Shown: positions 29,707-41,717, counted from the first letter of the stretch. The stretch is DNA of 64,000 bases from Cognaticolwellia beringensis (GCF_002076895.1 NZ_CP020465.1:3472001-3536000), one strand, 5' to 3'. Made by a program: numbers and translations. The notes: generated by a model not told the origin, from the letters alone.

Positions 29707-30540
29707 CTAATTTTCGTATATTGTTGGAATTGCAGAGCGCTTATGTTGAGTTTTCATATAGATAGCAATGATTTTTTCTTCAACTAATTTATCTGTGTTT
29801 TTACCTTCCAAAAAATCATCTAATTGATCGTAACTAAGGCCTAACGCGTCTTCATCTTTTTTACTTGGTGCTAATTCTTCTAAATCAGCCGTTGGTGCTT
29901 TATTAACCAATTGAGCTGGTGCACCCAGCGCATTGGCGAGCTGCTTAACTTGGCGTTTTGATAAACCAAACAGAGGCGCTAGATCGCAGGCTCCGTCACC
30001 CCATTTAGTAAAAAAACCTGTAATGTTTTCTGCAGAGTGATCCGTGCCCAGGACTAATCCACCTAATATGCCGGCAATATGGTATTGCATGACCATACGA
30101 GAGCGTGCTTTAACATTACCTTTAGAGAAATCTATTTGCGCGACAGATGCGGTTAACAGATCAGCATTTTGCAAAGCACTGATGGTTTCATTATGAATAC
30201 CCTCAGTACCGTCGGCGATATTAGTGATTAAACTATGTGTAGGCTTTATAAATTCAAGTGCAAGTTGTGCATCATCTTCATCTGCTTGTATATCAAAAGG
30301 GAGTCTTACGGCAATAAACTTATAAGATTGAGGACTTTCGCTATTTAATTCATCAATAGCGAGTTGTGCTAAGCGTCCACAAGTAGAAGAATCAACACCA
30401 CCACTGATACCTAAAACAAGCGATTTTAGGCCTGATTCTATTAGTTTATTTTTGATGAAATCTATTCGACGCTTAATTTCAAACGCAGCATCAATTTCAG
30501 GTAATACCTTCATCTCTTTGATTATTGCCTGGGCGTTCAT
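29707..30540 (-). CDS. nadE: Ammonia-dependent NAD synthetase
   Basis: Converts deamido-NAD to NAD with ammonia and ATP. Seen: the P-loop of N-type ATP pyrophosphatases [14 protein letters not shown], then the conserved [19 protein letters not shown] and APTADLEEL blocks; no glutaminase domain, so it uses free ammonia. The frame extends 13 codons upstream, but the ATG at 30540 has AAGGAA before it and matches the family start, giving 277 residues. It is divergent from the PII gene, and both deal with nitrogen. Confidence 0.95.
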   Translation of the reverse strand: MNAQAIIKEMKVLPEIDAAFEIKRRIDFIKNKLIESGLKSLVLGISGGVDSSTCGRLAQLAIDELNSESPQSYKFIAVRLPFDIQADEDDAQLALEFIKPTHSLITNIADGTEGIHNETISALQNADLLTASVAQIDFSKGNVKARSRMVMQYHIAGILGGLVLGTDHSAENITGFFTKWGDGACDLAPLFGLSKRQVKQLANALGAPAQLVNKAPTADLEELAPSKKDEDALGLSYDQLDDFLEGKNTDKLVEEKIIAIYMKTQHKRSAIPTIYEN

Positions 30541-30672
30541 GCTATTTCCTTTTGGTGATGGGTTATTTTCTATATTCAAGCTGATTAACAGCAGCAGATA
30601 GGGCAGTGTAGCAAAGTATATCTTCGATTAGAACTTTTGCACTATAGCTGTACAATCACTAGATATTATGTA

Positions 30673-30690
30673 GATAATGATAATTATCAA
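30673..30690. promoter_or_regulatory. Fur-box-like palindrome upstream of glnB
   Basis: GATAATGATAATTATCAA contains the first 12 bases of the Fur consensus GATAATGATAAT and a perfect 12-base palindrome TGATAATTATCA. It lies 40 bases before the PII gene start and 133 bases before nadE. It could equally be a by-product of AT-rich sequence. Confidence 0.35.
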
Positions 30691-30720
30691 CATAATGCTG
30701 TAGCGTAAATCAACTTATAG

Positions 30721-31068
<348 letters not shown>

Positions 31069-31086
31069 ATACAACATCAGTAAAAA

Positions 31087-31112
31087 AAATACCAGCGAAT
31101 GCTGGTATTTAT
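31087..31112. terminator. Bidirectional terminator after glnB
   Basis: AATACCAGC pairs with GCTGGTATT around a GAAT loop, with A-rich and T-rich flanks, and lies between the convergent glnB and bamD genes. Confidence 0.85.
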
Positions 31113-31168
31113 AATATATGTCTTAATAATGTATTTACATTAAATATTCAATCTAGTGCTGAAACCGT

Positions 31169-31933
31169 TTATTGAGCCACTAACGGATTATTAGGGTAAT
31201 TTGCTGCTAATACTTGTTTAGCATTAATCTGTAAATCCGTTAAGCCTAACTTTTCGTAGCAGACAATCATAATTTCTAATGCTTCTTCTGTTTCTGGGCT
31301 AGGCGAAAAATATTCTACAATATATTTTCCTCTGTTAGCTGAAGAAACATAAGCTTCACGCTTCAAGTAATAACGCGCCACAGATAATTCATATTTTGCT
31401 AGGCGTGACTTTATGGCAATCATACGTTGTCGAGCGTCGGCCGCGTATTTACTGTTAGGATACTTCTCTAATACTATTTTTAAATCTTTAAAGGCGTCAC
31501 GCGCCGCAGTTGGATCACGGTCTGAACGGTCAATCCCTGCTAAGTTCTGAAATAAATTTTCTTGAGTCGCAACATTGATCAACGCTCGCATATAGTAGAC
31601 ATAGTCTATGTTTGTATGTGAAGGGTTGAGTCGTAGAAATCTATCAGTAAGCGCTAATCCTTGGGCTGCATTGCCACTTTTGTAATATGCATAAATTAAA
31701 TCTAATTGTACTTGATGAGAAATTGGCCCATAAGGAAATCGAGAATCTATCGCCGATAATATTTGGATCGCCTTTTGATATAATCCATTATCAAGTGACG
31801 CTCTAGCATCAGCAAATAATGCTTGGGCTGACTTGTCAGGCACCTTTTGAATATCTTTTTCGTTTGTTCCTGAACAGCCTGTTAATGCTAAGACTAGTGC
31901 CAGGCACATTATTTTTATTGTCACTTTTTCCAT
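31169..31933 (-). CDS. bamD: Outer membrane protein assembly factor BamD
   Basis: Essential lipoprotein of the BAM complex, which inserts beta-barrel proteins into the outer membrane. Seen: lipoprotein signal ending LTGC, followed by about five TPR-like repeats, with the conserved DSRFPYGPISHQVQLDLIYA and FLRLNPSH blocks. The frame opens at a GTG (31948) and a TTG (31942), but the ATG at 31933 gives a normal signal peptide, for 255 residues. It is divergent from rluD, as in E. coli and relatives. Confidence 0.94.
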   Translation of the reverse strand: MEKVTIKIMCLALVLALTGCSGTNEKDIQKVPDKSAQALFADARASLDNGLYQKAIQILSAIDSRFPYGPISHQVQLDLIYAYYKSGNAAQGLALTDRFLRLNPSHTNIDYVYYMRALINVATQENLFQNLAGIDRSDRDPTAARDAFKDLKIVLEKYPNSKYAADARQRMIAIKSRLAKYELSVARYYLKREAYVSSANRGKYIVEYFSPSPETEEALEIMIVCYEKLGLTDLQINAKQVLAANYPNNPLVAQ

Positions 31934-32085
31934 AGACTTCAATATCACTACTTTGTTTTAGTTAAAATAAATATCTTCCTCACCATAATTACTTAATGTA
32001 ATTGCTTTAGCAAAGAGGTAAAATAAGCACTGGCATTCTAACCTAGCAATCCTGCCTTGCACAGTGCTAATTAATAGAGAGTTTA

Positions 32086-33063
32086 ATGGCTGAGATAATT
32101 CAACACCGGGACACGGTTCCCGAATCATGCTTAGGCAAACGTTTCGACCAGACTTTGGCGGAAATGTTCCCTGATTATTCACGTTCACGTTTAAAAGAGT
32201 GGATTTTAGCCGGTCATGTAACGGTTGACGACGTTGTCGTCGATGTACCCCGCGAAAAAATGTTCGGTGGTGAGCTTATTGCCATTGATACTGAGGTCGA
32301 ATCGGAAGTTCGCTTTCAAGCGCAAGATTTACCTTTAAATATAGTTTATGAAGATGATGATATATTAGTCATTAATAAGCCAGCAGGTTTTGTTGTGCAC
32401 CCTGGTGCCGGTAATCCTGATGGTACAGTGCTAAATGCTTTACTACATCATTGTCCACAGCTAGACGTTGTGCCTCGTGCCGGTATTGTCCATCGTTTAG
32501 ATAAAGATACGACTGGATTAATGGTAGTCGCTAAAACGATTGCAGCTCAGACAAATTTAGTTGAATCATTGCAGGCGCGTGAAATTACCCGTGAATACGA
32601 AGCTATTGCCAGTGGGATTATGACCGCAGGTGGTTTAGTGGATGAACCGATTGGTCGTCATGCTACAAAACGTACTCATATGGCGGTAACTCATTCAGGT
32701 CGACCTTCGGTTACACATTATCGTGTGATGGAAAAATTCAGGCTGCATACTCGTTTACGTCTACGATTAGAAACGGGTCGAACTCACCAAATTCGTGTTC
32801 ATATGGCGCATATTACTCATCCGTTGGTAGGTGATCCAGTTTACGGCGGCCGCCCGCGTCCGCCCAAAAATGCATCAGAAGAGCTACGTGAGTTATTACG
32901 TCAATTTAAGCGCCAAGCTTTACACGCGGCAATGTTATCATTATTTCATCCTATAACAGGTGAAGTTATGACTTGGCATGCTGATGTTCCTGAAGATATG
33001 GTGGCGTTAGCTGATATGTTGCGTAAAGATACAAAAATTCATCTCAGCGATAGTGATTACTAA
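32086..33063 (+). CDS. rluD: 23S rRNA pseudouridine synthase RluD
   Basis: Makes pseudouridines 1911, 1915 and 1917 in helix 69 of 23S rRNA. Seen: N-terminal S4 RNA-binding domain (residues about 17-75), and catalytic GIVHRLDKDTTGL with Asp139, the same number as in E. coli RluD. Length of 325 fits. A GAGAG site precedes the ATG. It overlaps pgeF by 11 bases, so the two are co-translated, a widely conserved pair. Confidence 0.97.
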   Translation: MAEIIQHRDTVPESCLGKRFDQTLAEMFPDYSRSRLKEWILAGHVTVDDVVVDVPREKMFGGELIAIDTEVESEVRFQAQDLPLNIVYEDDDILVINKPAGFVVHPGAGNPDGTVLNALLHHCPQLDVVPRAGIVHRLDKDTTGLMVVAKTIAAQTNLVESLQAREITREYEAIASGIMTAGGLVDEPIGRHATKRTHMAVTHSGRPSVTHYRVMEKFRLHTRLRLRLETGRTHQIRVHMAHITHPLVGDPVYGGRPRPPKNASEELRELLRQFKRQALHAAMLSLFHPITGEVMTWHADVPEDMVALADMLRKDTKIHLSDSDY

Positions 33064-33880
33064 ATTACCTGATAATTTACTATGTATTAAATGGCCAACA
33101 ACCAATGTGTTGGCCATTACTACTACCCGTTTATCAGCCAATATCCCTCCAGCATCTAGCAATGATGAATACCCGCAATTAAACATTAAAGACACAAAAA
33201 ATAACCCCTCAGAATTTCATGCTTTTAATTTAGGTGAGCATGTTGGTGATTGTGCTACTGCAGTTGCTCAAAATAGAAAGTCGCTACTTAAATATCTTCC
33301 TAGCAAGACAAAAATTCAATGGCTGGAACAAGTTCACGGTAATAATGTAGCCATTGTCGAAGCACACGATAATACGCCAATTGTTGCAGATGCAGCCATA
33401 ACACGTAGTCGACATATTGCATTAGCTATAATGACAGCAGACTGTTTACCAATTTTATTATCAAACAAAGATGGTAGCGAAATTGCTGCAATTCATGCTG
33501 GTTGGCGACCACTAGCTGCAAATATAGTTGAGCGAACAATCTCAACTATGCTTAGCCCTGCAGATGAAGTTTTTGCATGGCTGGGACCTTGTATTGGTGC
33601 TAAGGCTTTTGAAGTTGGCGAAGATGTAAAGCAGGCATTCTGTAAAGTATCGCCAAAATTCAACGCTGCTTTTCAACCTATATCGCCATTAAATGATGAT
33701 TTAAAACCGCAAAAGTATCTTGCTAATTTACCGTTAATTGCCGAATTACAACTCTTTGCATCAGGTGTGAAAAGTGTGGCTAAACTTGCTGAATGTACTT
33801 TTGAGCAAAGTGATAAATATTACTCTTATCGTAGAGATGGAAAAACTGGACGCATGGCGAGTGTGATCTGTCTAAATTAG
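33053..33880 (+). CDS. pgeF: Peptidoglycan editing factor PgeF (YfiH, laccase-domain)
   Basis: Multicopper-oxidase-like YfiH family protein of 275 residues; E. coli YfiH/PgeF corrects UDP-MurNAc precursors carrying L-serine instead of L-alanine. Seen: the metal-ligand blocks QVHGNNVAIVEAHD, TADCLPILLSN, AAIHAGWRPLAANIV and WLGPCIG. The start is GTG at 33053, inside the end of rluD, and translation is probably coupled. Confidence 0.92.
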   Translation: MITKLPDNLLCIKWPTTNVLAITTTRLSANIPPASSNDEYPQLNIKDTKNNPSEFHAFNLGEHVGDCATAVAQNRKSLLKYLPSKTKIQWLEQVHGNNVAIVEAHDNTPIVADAAITRSRHIALAIMTADCLPILLSNKDGSEIAAIHAGWRPLAANIVERTISTMLSPADEVFAWLGPCIGAKAFEVGEDVKQAFCKVSPKFNAAFQPISPLNDDLKPQKYLANLPLIAELQLFASGVKSVAKLAECTFEQSDKYYSYRRDGKTGRMASVICLN

Positions 33881-33945
33881 TCATTTATCCACACTATTTT
33901 TTAACGCCTATCAATTGACCTATATCAAACTTTCGTTATTCTTTG

Positions 33946-33974
33946 CTTGAAAATGCTCCTTACTGTCCTTATGT
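33946..33974 (+). promoter_or_regulatory. Sigma-32-type promoter of clpB
   Basis: CTTGAAA at 33946-33952, 14 bases, then CCTTATGT at 33967-33974. The -35 half matches the heat-shock sigma factor consensus exactly and the -10 half partly (CCCCATNT). It lies 51 bases before the clpB start. Confidence 0.65.
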
Positions 33975-34024
33975 CATAGGTAACTATACTGTAAGCCCAG
34001 TAACATGGCATTAGGAGAACGTTA

Positions 34025-36613
34025 ATGCGTTTAGAACGATTTACCCAGACATTTCAAGTAGCAATATCTGATGCACAATCCATTGCATTAGGTAAAGATC
34101 ATCAATTTATTGAACCAATTCATTTAATGTTGGCGTTATTAAACCAAAACGCTAGCAGTATTATTCCATTATTAAAAAGTGCCGGTATTAATGTACGAAC
34201 GTTAAGAACGCAAGTTGAAGCTGCTATCGCAGAATTAGCGCAAGTTTCTGGTACAGGCGGCGAAGTGCAACTGTCTTCAGCGATGGGGAATATTCTAAAT
34301 CTTTGCGATAAATTTGCCCAAAAGCATGGCGATAAATTTATCTCCTCAGAAATATTTATTCTGGCGGCGTTACAAGATAAAGGCAAGCTAGGCCAAATTC
34401 TAAAGGGTTTAGGTGCCAGTGAACAACGTGTGCAAGACGCAATAGTGCATATTAGAGGTGGTAAAAATGTTGATGATGCCAATGCTGAAGAAGTTCGCCA
34501 AGCCTTGGATAAATACACGGTAGATTTAACCGAACGTGCAGAACAAGGTAAGTTAGACCCCGTTATTGGTCGCGACGATGAAATTAGGCGAACCATTCAG
34601 GTACTTCAACGCAGGACTAAAAATAATCCAGTCTTAATTGGTCAGCCGGGCGTAGGTAAAACAGCAATTGTTGAAGGTCTAGCCCAACGTATTGTAGATC
34701 ATGAAGTACCAGAAGGTATTCGAAATAAACGGGTTTTATCACTTGATATGGGCGCACTTGTAGCCGGCGCTAAATATCGTGGAGAATTTGAAGAACGCCT
34801 TAAAGCCGTACTTAGTGAGTTAAGCCAGCTCGAAGGGCAGGTGATCTTATTTATTGATGAACTGCATACTATGGTTGGGGCGGGTAAAAGTGACGGTGCT
34901 ATGGATGCAGGTAATATGTTAAAGCCTGCACTTGCTCGTGGTGACTTACATTGTGTTGGTGCAACAACGTTAGATGAATATCGTCAATATATTGAAAAAG
35001 ATGCCGCATTAGAGCGACGTTTTCAAAAGGTATTGGTAGATGAACCGAGTGTAGAAGACACCATTGCTATATTACGTGGTCTTAAGGAACGCTACGAACT
35101 CCATCATAATGTTGAAATAACAGATCCTGCTATTGTTGCAGCAGCCACATTATCGCATCGATATGTTAGTGACCGTCAACTGCCAGATAAAGCCATTGAC
35201 CTTATTGATGAAGCGGCTTCAAGTATTCGAATGCAAATGGATTCTAAGCCAGAAAATTTAGATAGATTAGAGCGTCGCTTAATTCAATTAAAACTAGAGC
35301 AACGCGCCTTGTCGAAAGATTCAGATCCTGCCTCTAAAAAGCGCTTGGATTTAATCTCAGATGATATCGCTACCTGCCAAGCCAGTTATGACGAATTAGA
35401 TGAAATATGGAAAACTGAAAAAGCGGCATTGCACGGTACACAAGCTATTAAAACTGATTTAGAGCACGCACGTATTGAACTCGAAGCAGCTCGACGTGTT
35501 GGCGATCTTAATACCATGGCCGAATTACAATATAGTCGAATTCCAGATCTTGAAAAACAGCTAGATCTGGCTAGCCAAGCAGAAATGCAAGAAATGACTT
35601 TATTACGTAACAAAGTTACTGATGTAGAAATCGCGGACGTGTTGAGTCGAGCAACGGGAATTCCGGTAGCAAAAATGCTCGAAGGTGAAAGTGATAAATT
35701 ATTACATATGGAAGATAATCTTCATAAACGTGTGATTGGACAATCAGAGGCAGTTGTTTCCGTCTCTAATGCTATTCGCCGCTCAAGAGCGGGTTTGGCA
35801 GATCCTGATCAACCCATAGGATCATTTCTATTTCTTGGGCCTACCGGCGTAGGTAAAACAGAATTGACTAAAGCATTGGCGCACTTTCTATTTGATAGTG
35901 AAAACTCACTGGTACGAGTCGACATGTCAGAGTTTATGGAGAAACACTCAGTCGCGCGTTTAGTTGGCGCACCTCCAGGCTATGTTGGCTATGAAGAAGG
36001 TGGCTATTTAACAGAGGCAGTAAGACGTAAACCCTATTCAGTTATTTTACTTGATGAAATTGAAAAAGCACATCCTGATGTTTTTAATATTTTATTACAG
36101 GTATTAGACGACGGTCGTTTAACTGACGGGCAAGGACGTACAGTCGACTTTAAAAATACCGTTATTATTATGACCTCAAATATTGGCTCTGATATTATTC
36201 AGGAATATGGTGATGACAGCCAGTATCAACAAATGAAAACTCGAGTGATAGCTGAATTAGGCAATCACTTCAAACCGGAGTTTATAAATAGGGTTGATGA
36301 AACTGTGGTGTTTCATCCATTACTTGCTGAGCAGATTAAAAGTATCGCTAGTATTCAAATATCAGCTTTAACAAAGCGATTAGAAGAAAGAGATATAACC
36401 ATGACATTATCAGAAGAGGCATTATCTTTTGTTGCAGCGGCAGGGTTTGATCCAATTTTTGGTGCTAGACCATTAAAACGCTCTATTCAACAAGAAATTG
36501 AAAATCCATTAGCACAAAAATTACTTGCTAATGAATTCTCTGCTGGTGATCATATTTTTGTAGAGCTGAATGATAATAATTTAAATTTTACGGTCAAAGC
36601 AAGTAAACACTAA
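34025..36613 (+). CDS. clpB: ATP-dependent disaggregase ClpB
   Basis: Hsp100 chaperone that extracts polypeptides from aggregates with DnaK. Seen: N-domain (residues 1-150), first AAA+ domain with GQPGVGKT from residue 206 and ILFIDELH, the coiled-coil middle domain (about 410-530), and the second AAA+ domain with GPTGVGKT from residue 605 and [13 protein letters not shown]. Length 862. AGGAGA sits 6 bases before the ATG. A sigma-32-like promoter upstream indicates heat-shock control. Confidence 0.98.
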   Translation: MRLERFTQTFQVAISDAQSIALGKDHQFIEPIHLMLALLNQNASSIIPLLKSAGINVRTLRTQVEAAIAELAQVSGTGGEVQLSSAMGNILNLCDKFAQKHGDKFISSEIFILAALQDKGKLGQILKGLGASEQRVQDAIVHIRGGKNVDDANAEEVRQALDKYTVDLTERAEQGKLDPVIGRDDEIRRTIQVLQRRTKNNPVLIGQPGVGKTAIVEGLAQRIVDHEVPEGIRNKRVLSLDMGALVAGAKYRGEFEERLKAVLSELSQLEGQVILFIDELHTMVGAGKSDGAMDAGNMLKPALARGDLHCVGATTLDEYRQYIEKDAALERRFQKVLVDEPSVEDTIAILRGLKERYELHHNVEITDPAIVAAATLSHRYVSDRQLPDKAIDLIDEAASSIRMQMDSKPENLDRLERRLIQLKLEQRALSKDSDPASKKRLDLISDDIATCQASYDELDEIWKTEKAALHGTQAIKTDLEHARIELEAARRVGDLNTMAELQYSRIPDLEKQLDLASQAEMQEMTLLRNKVTDVEIADVLSRATGIPVAKMLEGESDKLLHMEDNLHKRVIGQSEAVVSVSNAIRRSRAGLADPDQPIGSFLFLGPTGVGKTELTKALAHFLFDSENSLVRVDMSEFMEKHSVARLVGAPPGYVGYEEGGYLTEAVRRKPYSVILLDEIEKAHPDVFNILLQVLDDGRLTDGQGRTVDFKNTVIIMTSNIGSDIIQEYGDDSQYQQMKTRVIAELGNHFKPEFINRVDETVVFHPLLAEQIKSIASIQISALTKRLEERDITMTLSEEALSFVAAAGFDPIFGARPLKRSIQQEIENPLAQKLLANEFSAGDHIFVELNDNNLNFTVKASKH

Positions 36614-36670
36614 TCACAAATTTAAGGCGCTTTAGTGATTAATATAAAACAGGCTGAATTTTTATTCACT

Positions 36671-37114
36671 TTAATCAGTGCAATAAACTTCGGCTTGTTT
36701 TGTATTCATTGATAATTGTTGTTTTTTATCTAAAGCACTCAATACTTTTACATTTCCTTTTTCATCTTTAAATTGAATTTTCTCAAAATTTTGTAAAGTA
36801 TCTATGTTTTCACGTGCAGAGACGCACTTGTCATTATTAAGGTTTTCAATGGCATCATTATTGGCGTCAATACTCACAAGCGTGTTGTTTATAGCTTGAT
36901 TAGTCGTAGTCGACTTTCCTGTATCGTTATTTATCGAAGATTTTTGATTATTTGCCATACTAATTTCAATATAGTCATCGTGTTCAGGCTGATGCTGACT
37001 AAAATGGACAACTTTATCTTTATCAATCCAACGATAAACGGTAATTTGTTCAGCTGCGAAAACATCGAAATACACTAATGTCATTAAAAAAAGTGATAAT
37101 GTCTTAATGTTCAT
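36671..37114 (-). CDS. DUF4124 domain protein
   Basis: A 147-residue exported protein: signal peptide of about 21 residues from the ATG at 37114, then the DUF4124 block VYRWIDKDKVVHFSQHQP, common in proteobacterial periplasmic proteins of unknown role. The remainder is polar and low in complexity until the C-terminal VKVLSALDKKQQL. The frame extends 16 codons upstream to an ATG at 37162, but that start would hide the signal peptide. It is convergent with clpB. Confidence 0.7.
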   Translation of the reverse strand: MNIKTLSLFLMTLVYFDVFAAEQITVYRWIDKDKVVHFSQHQPEHDDYIEISMANNQKSSINNDTGKSTTTNQAINNTLVSIDANNDAIENLNNDKCVSARENIDTLQNFEKIQFKDEKGNVKVLSALDKKQQLSMNTKQAEVYCTD

Positions 37115-37361
37115 AACGGTACCTATCCATAAATTAATGCTTAATTGCTCTATTATTGACATAAATAGTGCAAGAAATAATTGCTGGCAACTAAAAATGT
37201 AATATCTACAGTGTTTTATAACAACACAAAGAGCAGTTTACAAATTTTTATCCTTTTATTGAACATTCATTTGTATTGAAACTATCAGAAATAATTAAAC
37301 TTATAGCGATTGAGTTAAGTAATTGAACATATTGTAACTAAGTATAAATATTTAAGAACAG

Positions 37362-37543
37362 ATGTTTTCTGTTCCGGATAAACACAACTACTTGCAGGCA
37401 CATGTTTATAGTTCCAGACAAAACATAAGTACCTACATCCCTGTAGGCACATGTTTATTGTTCCAGACAAAACATAAGTACCTACATCCCTGTAGGCACA
37501 TGTTTATTGTTCCAGACAAAACATAAGTACCTACATCCCTGTA
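37362..37543 (+). repeat. 49-bp tandem repeat upstream of pssA
   Basis: Three contiguous 49-base units at 37397-37445, 37446-37494 and 37495-37543; the first differs by one base (TTTATAG against TTTATTG), the other two are identical. A worn fourth copy precedes them at about 37362-37396. Each unit includes the small palindrome CCTACATCCCTGTAGG at its junction. There are no spacers between units, so it is not a CRISPR. It lies 100 bases upstream of pssA and may change its promoter spacing. Confidence 0.95.
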
Positions 37544-37557
37544 GGCAGCGTGATATT

Positions 37558-37573
37558 GGTGATTTAGATCACT
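37558..37573 (+). promoter_or_regulatory. CRP-like site upstream of pssA
   Basis: GGTGATTTAGATCACT matches the CRP consensus TGTGA-N6-TCACA in 8 of 10 positions and includes a perfect inverted repeat GTGAT/ATCAC. It lies 70 bases before pssA, directly after the tandem repeat. Confidence 0.4.
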
Positions 37574-37642
37574 TAAGAATGATAGGCTCTTTATTTCAAT
37601 TGGTAATATGCTAGATTACCACTATATTACTCACTTTAACTT

Positions 37643-38500
37643 ATGACGGTTTTATTTATGCCAGACAACAATAATGATGAATCGCTACAAACCCGTGGCA
37701 TTTATCTTTTACCTAATTTATTAACTACCGCGGGACTGTTTTCAGGATTTTATGCTGTGGTTTCTTCTATGAACGGACACTTTATTAGCGCGGCCGTTGC
37801 TATATTTATTGCGATGATTTTTGATGGTTTGGATGGCCGAGTCGCTCGAATGACTAATACCCAAAGTGAATTCGGTGCTGAATATGACAGTATGGCTGAT
37901 ATGTTATCGTTTGGTATTGCGCCAGGTATAGTGGCGTATAATTGGGCGTTATCAAGTTTTGGTAAATTTGGCTGGTTGGCGGCATTCGTTTATGTTGCTT
38001 GTGCGGCTTTGCGTCTTGCCCGTTTTAATACCCAGGTTGGAATTGCGGATAAACGGTATTTCCAAGGCTTAGCAAGCCCAGCTGCAGCAGGTGTTGTAGC
38101 TAGTATTATTTGGGTTGGTAGTGAATATCAAATTAACGGCCAAGATTATGGCTATATCATCGGCTTAATTACTATCGTTCTTGGCTTATTAATGGTCAGT
38201 AACTTTAGATACAACAGTTTTAAAGAAGTCGACTGGAAAGGTAAGGTTAATTTTGTTGTTGTATTGCTGATAGTGCTAGCCTTTGTTGTCGTTGCTTCTA
38301 GCCCTGAAAACATACTGCTAATCATATTTGGCTTATATGCTTGCTCTGGGCCGTTTACAACTATTCGCTCAGTCAAAAAATTGAAACTAGAGCATGTAGT
38401 AGGTGATGACCAAGACGCTGACTTTCATCGCTATAGTGAAAATAAAGCGTCAGATACCGCAGAAGTAGATATTAAATCAAAAACTGACGAGCCAAAATAA
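37643..38500 (+). CDS. pssA: CDP-diacylglycerol-serine O-phosphatidyltransferase
   Basis: Makes phosphatidylserine, the precursor of phosphatidylethanolamine, at the inner membrane. Seen: the CDP-alcohol phosphotransferase signature from Asp61 to Asp86 (DGLDGRVAR ... G78 ... D82 ... D86), and about seven hydrophobic segments in 285 residues. This is the integral membrane (type II) enzyme, not the soluble E. coli type. A second ATG at 37658 (MPDNNNDES) is an equally good start; no strong ribosome binding site decides. Confidence 0.94.
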   Translation: MTVLFMPDNNNDESLQTRGIYLLPNLLTTAGLFSGFYAVVSSMNGHFISAAVAIFIAMIFDGLDGRVARMTNTQSEFGAEYDSMADMLSFGIAPGIVAYNWALSSFGKFGWLAAFVYVACAALRLARFNTQVGIADKRYFQGLASPAAAGVVASIIWVGSEYQINGQDYGYIIGLITIVLGLLMVSNFRYNSFKEVDWKGKVNFVVVLLIVLAFVVVASSPENILLIIFGLYACSGPFTTIRSVKKLKLEHVVGDDQDADFHRYSENKASDTAEVDIKSKTDEPK

Positions 38501-38699
38501 AATGTATTTCCTTTATATTGTATAAAAATTTAATAGATAACCAATTAGCTACGAGTAAAAACTAGGTAGTTAATGCGATAATATGTATATAAAGAGGCGC
38601 TGTTAGGCGTTTCTTTTGTTTGTTTAGCACGAAAAACCAACGCCTTGCTCAATTAAAAAGCAAACAAACACTTTTTCGAAATTAAATGCACTTTAGGTG

Positions 38700-38727
38700 T
38701 TGACGTGAAGCGAGAAATCTCTAAAAT
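38700..38727 (+). promoter_or_regulatory. rRNA operon promoter 1
   Basis: TTGACG and TAAAAT, 16 bases apart, followed by a GC-rich discriminator GCGCTCC. This is the layout of rRNA promoters controlled by ppGpp and initiating NTP. It lies about 550 bases before 16S. Confidence 0.75.
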
Positions 38728-38869
38728 GCGCTCCAGTTCCAAGGGGTAACCCCAACGAGCTGTTTTAATAAGTTATCTAGTACGGTTTAGGCTGAATGAG
38801 TTAACTTAACGTTTTAAAGTAGGGTTTTGAATCTTCTGAAAAGAAAGTTTAAAAAAACGAAATAAAATG

Positions 38870-38897
38870 TTGACATTAAAACTGAGTTGCGTAGAAT
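38870..38897 (+). promoter_or_regulatory. rRNA operon promoter 2
   Basis: TTGACA and TAGAAT, 16 bases apart, then a GCGC discriminator. The A-rich stretch at 38840-38868 just upstream fits an UP element. Its spacer length and discriminator mirror promoter 1, so the two probably act in series. Confidence 0.85.
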
Positions 38898-38986
38898 GCG
38901 CATCTCGCTTCAGGCAAGGCCTGCAGCAACGAAGCAAAGCGAATGAGATTTTGTTTCGGTTAGTTTTTTACTTCGAGTATAAACTA

Positions 38987-39000
38987 ACGTTCTTTAACAA
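38987..39000 (+). promoter_or_regulatory. boxA antitermination site in the rRNA leader
   Basis: CGTTCTTTAACAA matches the boxA core (TGCTCTTTAACA) bound by NusB-NusE; a second copy lies in the 16S-23S spacer at 41278-41290. Confidence 0.75.
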
Positions 39001-39003
39001 TTA

Positions 39004-39028
39004 GTTATCATGCAATTTGTGTGGACAC
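39004..39028 (+). other. 5' half of the 16S RNase III processing stem
   Basis: These 25 bases pair with 40843-40867 at 23 of 25 positions, so the 16S precursor is bracketed by a long helix of the type cut by RNase III. Confidence 0.85.
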
Positions 39029-39256
39029 TCACATTAACGTTGATTTTACATAGTTATCCTCGGATAACAAAAAAAACAGCTTAATATGATGTCACACAAA
39101 GAATAAGTATCATTTAAGTCTTCGGATTTAAATTATACGTTTTATGTAGTTTTTATCTTCTTTAGTCGGATAGATAGAAACACGACAGAATTCATTGAGC
39201 AGATGTCTTTTCTTAGTTAACTTCGGTTCGTTAAGGTGAGCATCACAAACGATTTT

Positions 39257-40801
<1,545 letters not shown>

Positions 40802-40842
40802 TCTTGAAGTAAAACAGCTTAATGAGAACCTTGGTTCTACGA

Positions 40843-40867
40843 GTGTTCACACAAATTACATGATAAC
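40843..40867 (+). other. 3' half of the 16S RNase III processing stem
   Basis: Pairs with 39004-39028 as described for the 5' half; differences are at two positions only. Confidence 0.85.
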
Positions 40868-40904
40868 AAATTAGAAGAAGAAAACGTAAACCCTAGCATA
40901 ATAA

Positions 40905-40980
40905 GGGGCTATAGCTCAGCTGGGAGAGCGCCTGCCTTGCACGCAGGAGGTCAGCAGTTCGATCCTGCTTAGCTCCACCA
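40905..40980 (+). tRNA. alaT: tRNA-Ala (TGC)
   Basis: 76 nt cloverleaf with encoded CCA. Anticodon TGC at 40938-40940 in the loop CTTGCAC, closed by CCTGC/GCAGG; acceptor GGGGCTA pairs with TAGCTCC. It is the first spacer tRNA, before tRNA-Ile, the reverse of the E. coli order. Confidence 0.98.
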
Positions 40981-41013
40981 CTTATTATGTAGTATCGATT
41001 TTTGATACGATGC

Positions 41014-41090
<77 letters not shown>

Positions 41091-41717
41091 ATTCTTCGTT
41101 ACTCCGCGTTAGTTCGCAGCTCGTGTAGAAAACCTACACGTCGCTACCAACTGCCTTGATTAACAAAGAATGCATTTACTTCTTCATAAAGAAAGAGACC
41201 AAACTTAAACTATCTCAAGTTGATAAGTTAAGTTTGGTTTTTTAAACCAAGATTTATACCGAATGTGCGTATGAATTTAGTTCTTTAACAATCTGGAAAG
41301 CTGATATAAATACCGGTATTTATATGATGAACACGGTGTCGCGCTGTTGTTTGTAAATTATAAATACCAAGCTGTTGTTAACGGGAATATCGCCTGTTAA
41401 TGATGGTGATTACGGGTCCTCCTCGGAAACGTAATCAACCCGGTAGTTTATTTACTTTTAGTTTACTAATCGTAATGAATTACCACTCTTATTCAAGACA
41501 CACTTTGTGTGCGTGAAAATGTCAGACTTTACAATTGCTGTGGATTAGTCTCCACGGTGTACCAAATGATTAGTTTTTTGTTCTTACAATAAAATAATCA
41601 ATGGTCGAAGGATTTTGCTTGTTAGGCAAGACGCTTTAATACGACGTGTAGTTTACTACATGAGGATTAACGCAACGCTGCATAACAGGGGAAAGACAAG
41701 AACATTTGGGGTTGTAT
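41091..41717 (+). other. 16S-23S spacer after tRNA-Ile
   Basis: 627 bases. It includes a hairpin CGTGTAGAAAACCTACACG near 41124, a second boxA (TAGTTCTTTAACAA at 41278-41291), the stretch CAATCTGGAAAGCTG at 41289-41303 whose near-complement lies at 44727-44741, and, just before 23S, the 5' half of its processing stem (41703-41723 against 44603-44624). No further tRNA is seen. Confidence 0.8.

Noticed and set aside
37397..37543. CRISPR-like repeats upstream of pssA
   Set aside because: The 49-base units are contiguous with no spacers and no cas genes are present; it is a plain tandem repeat.
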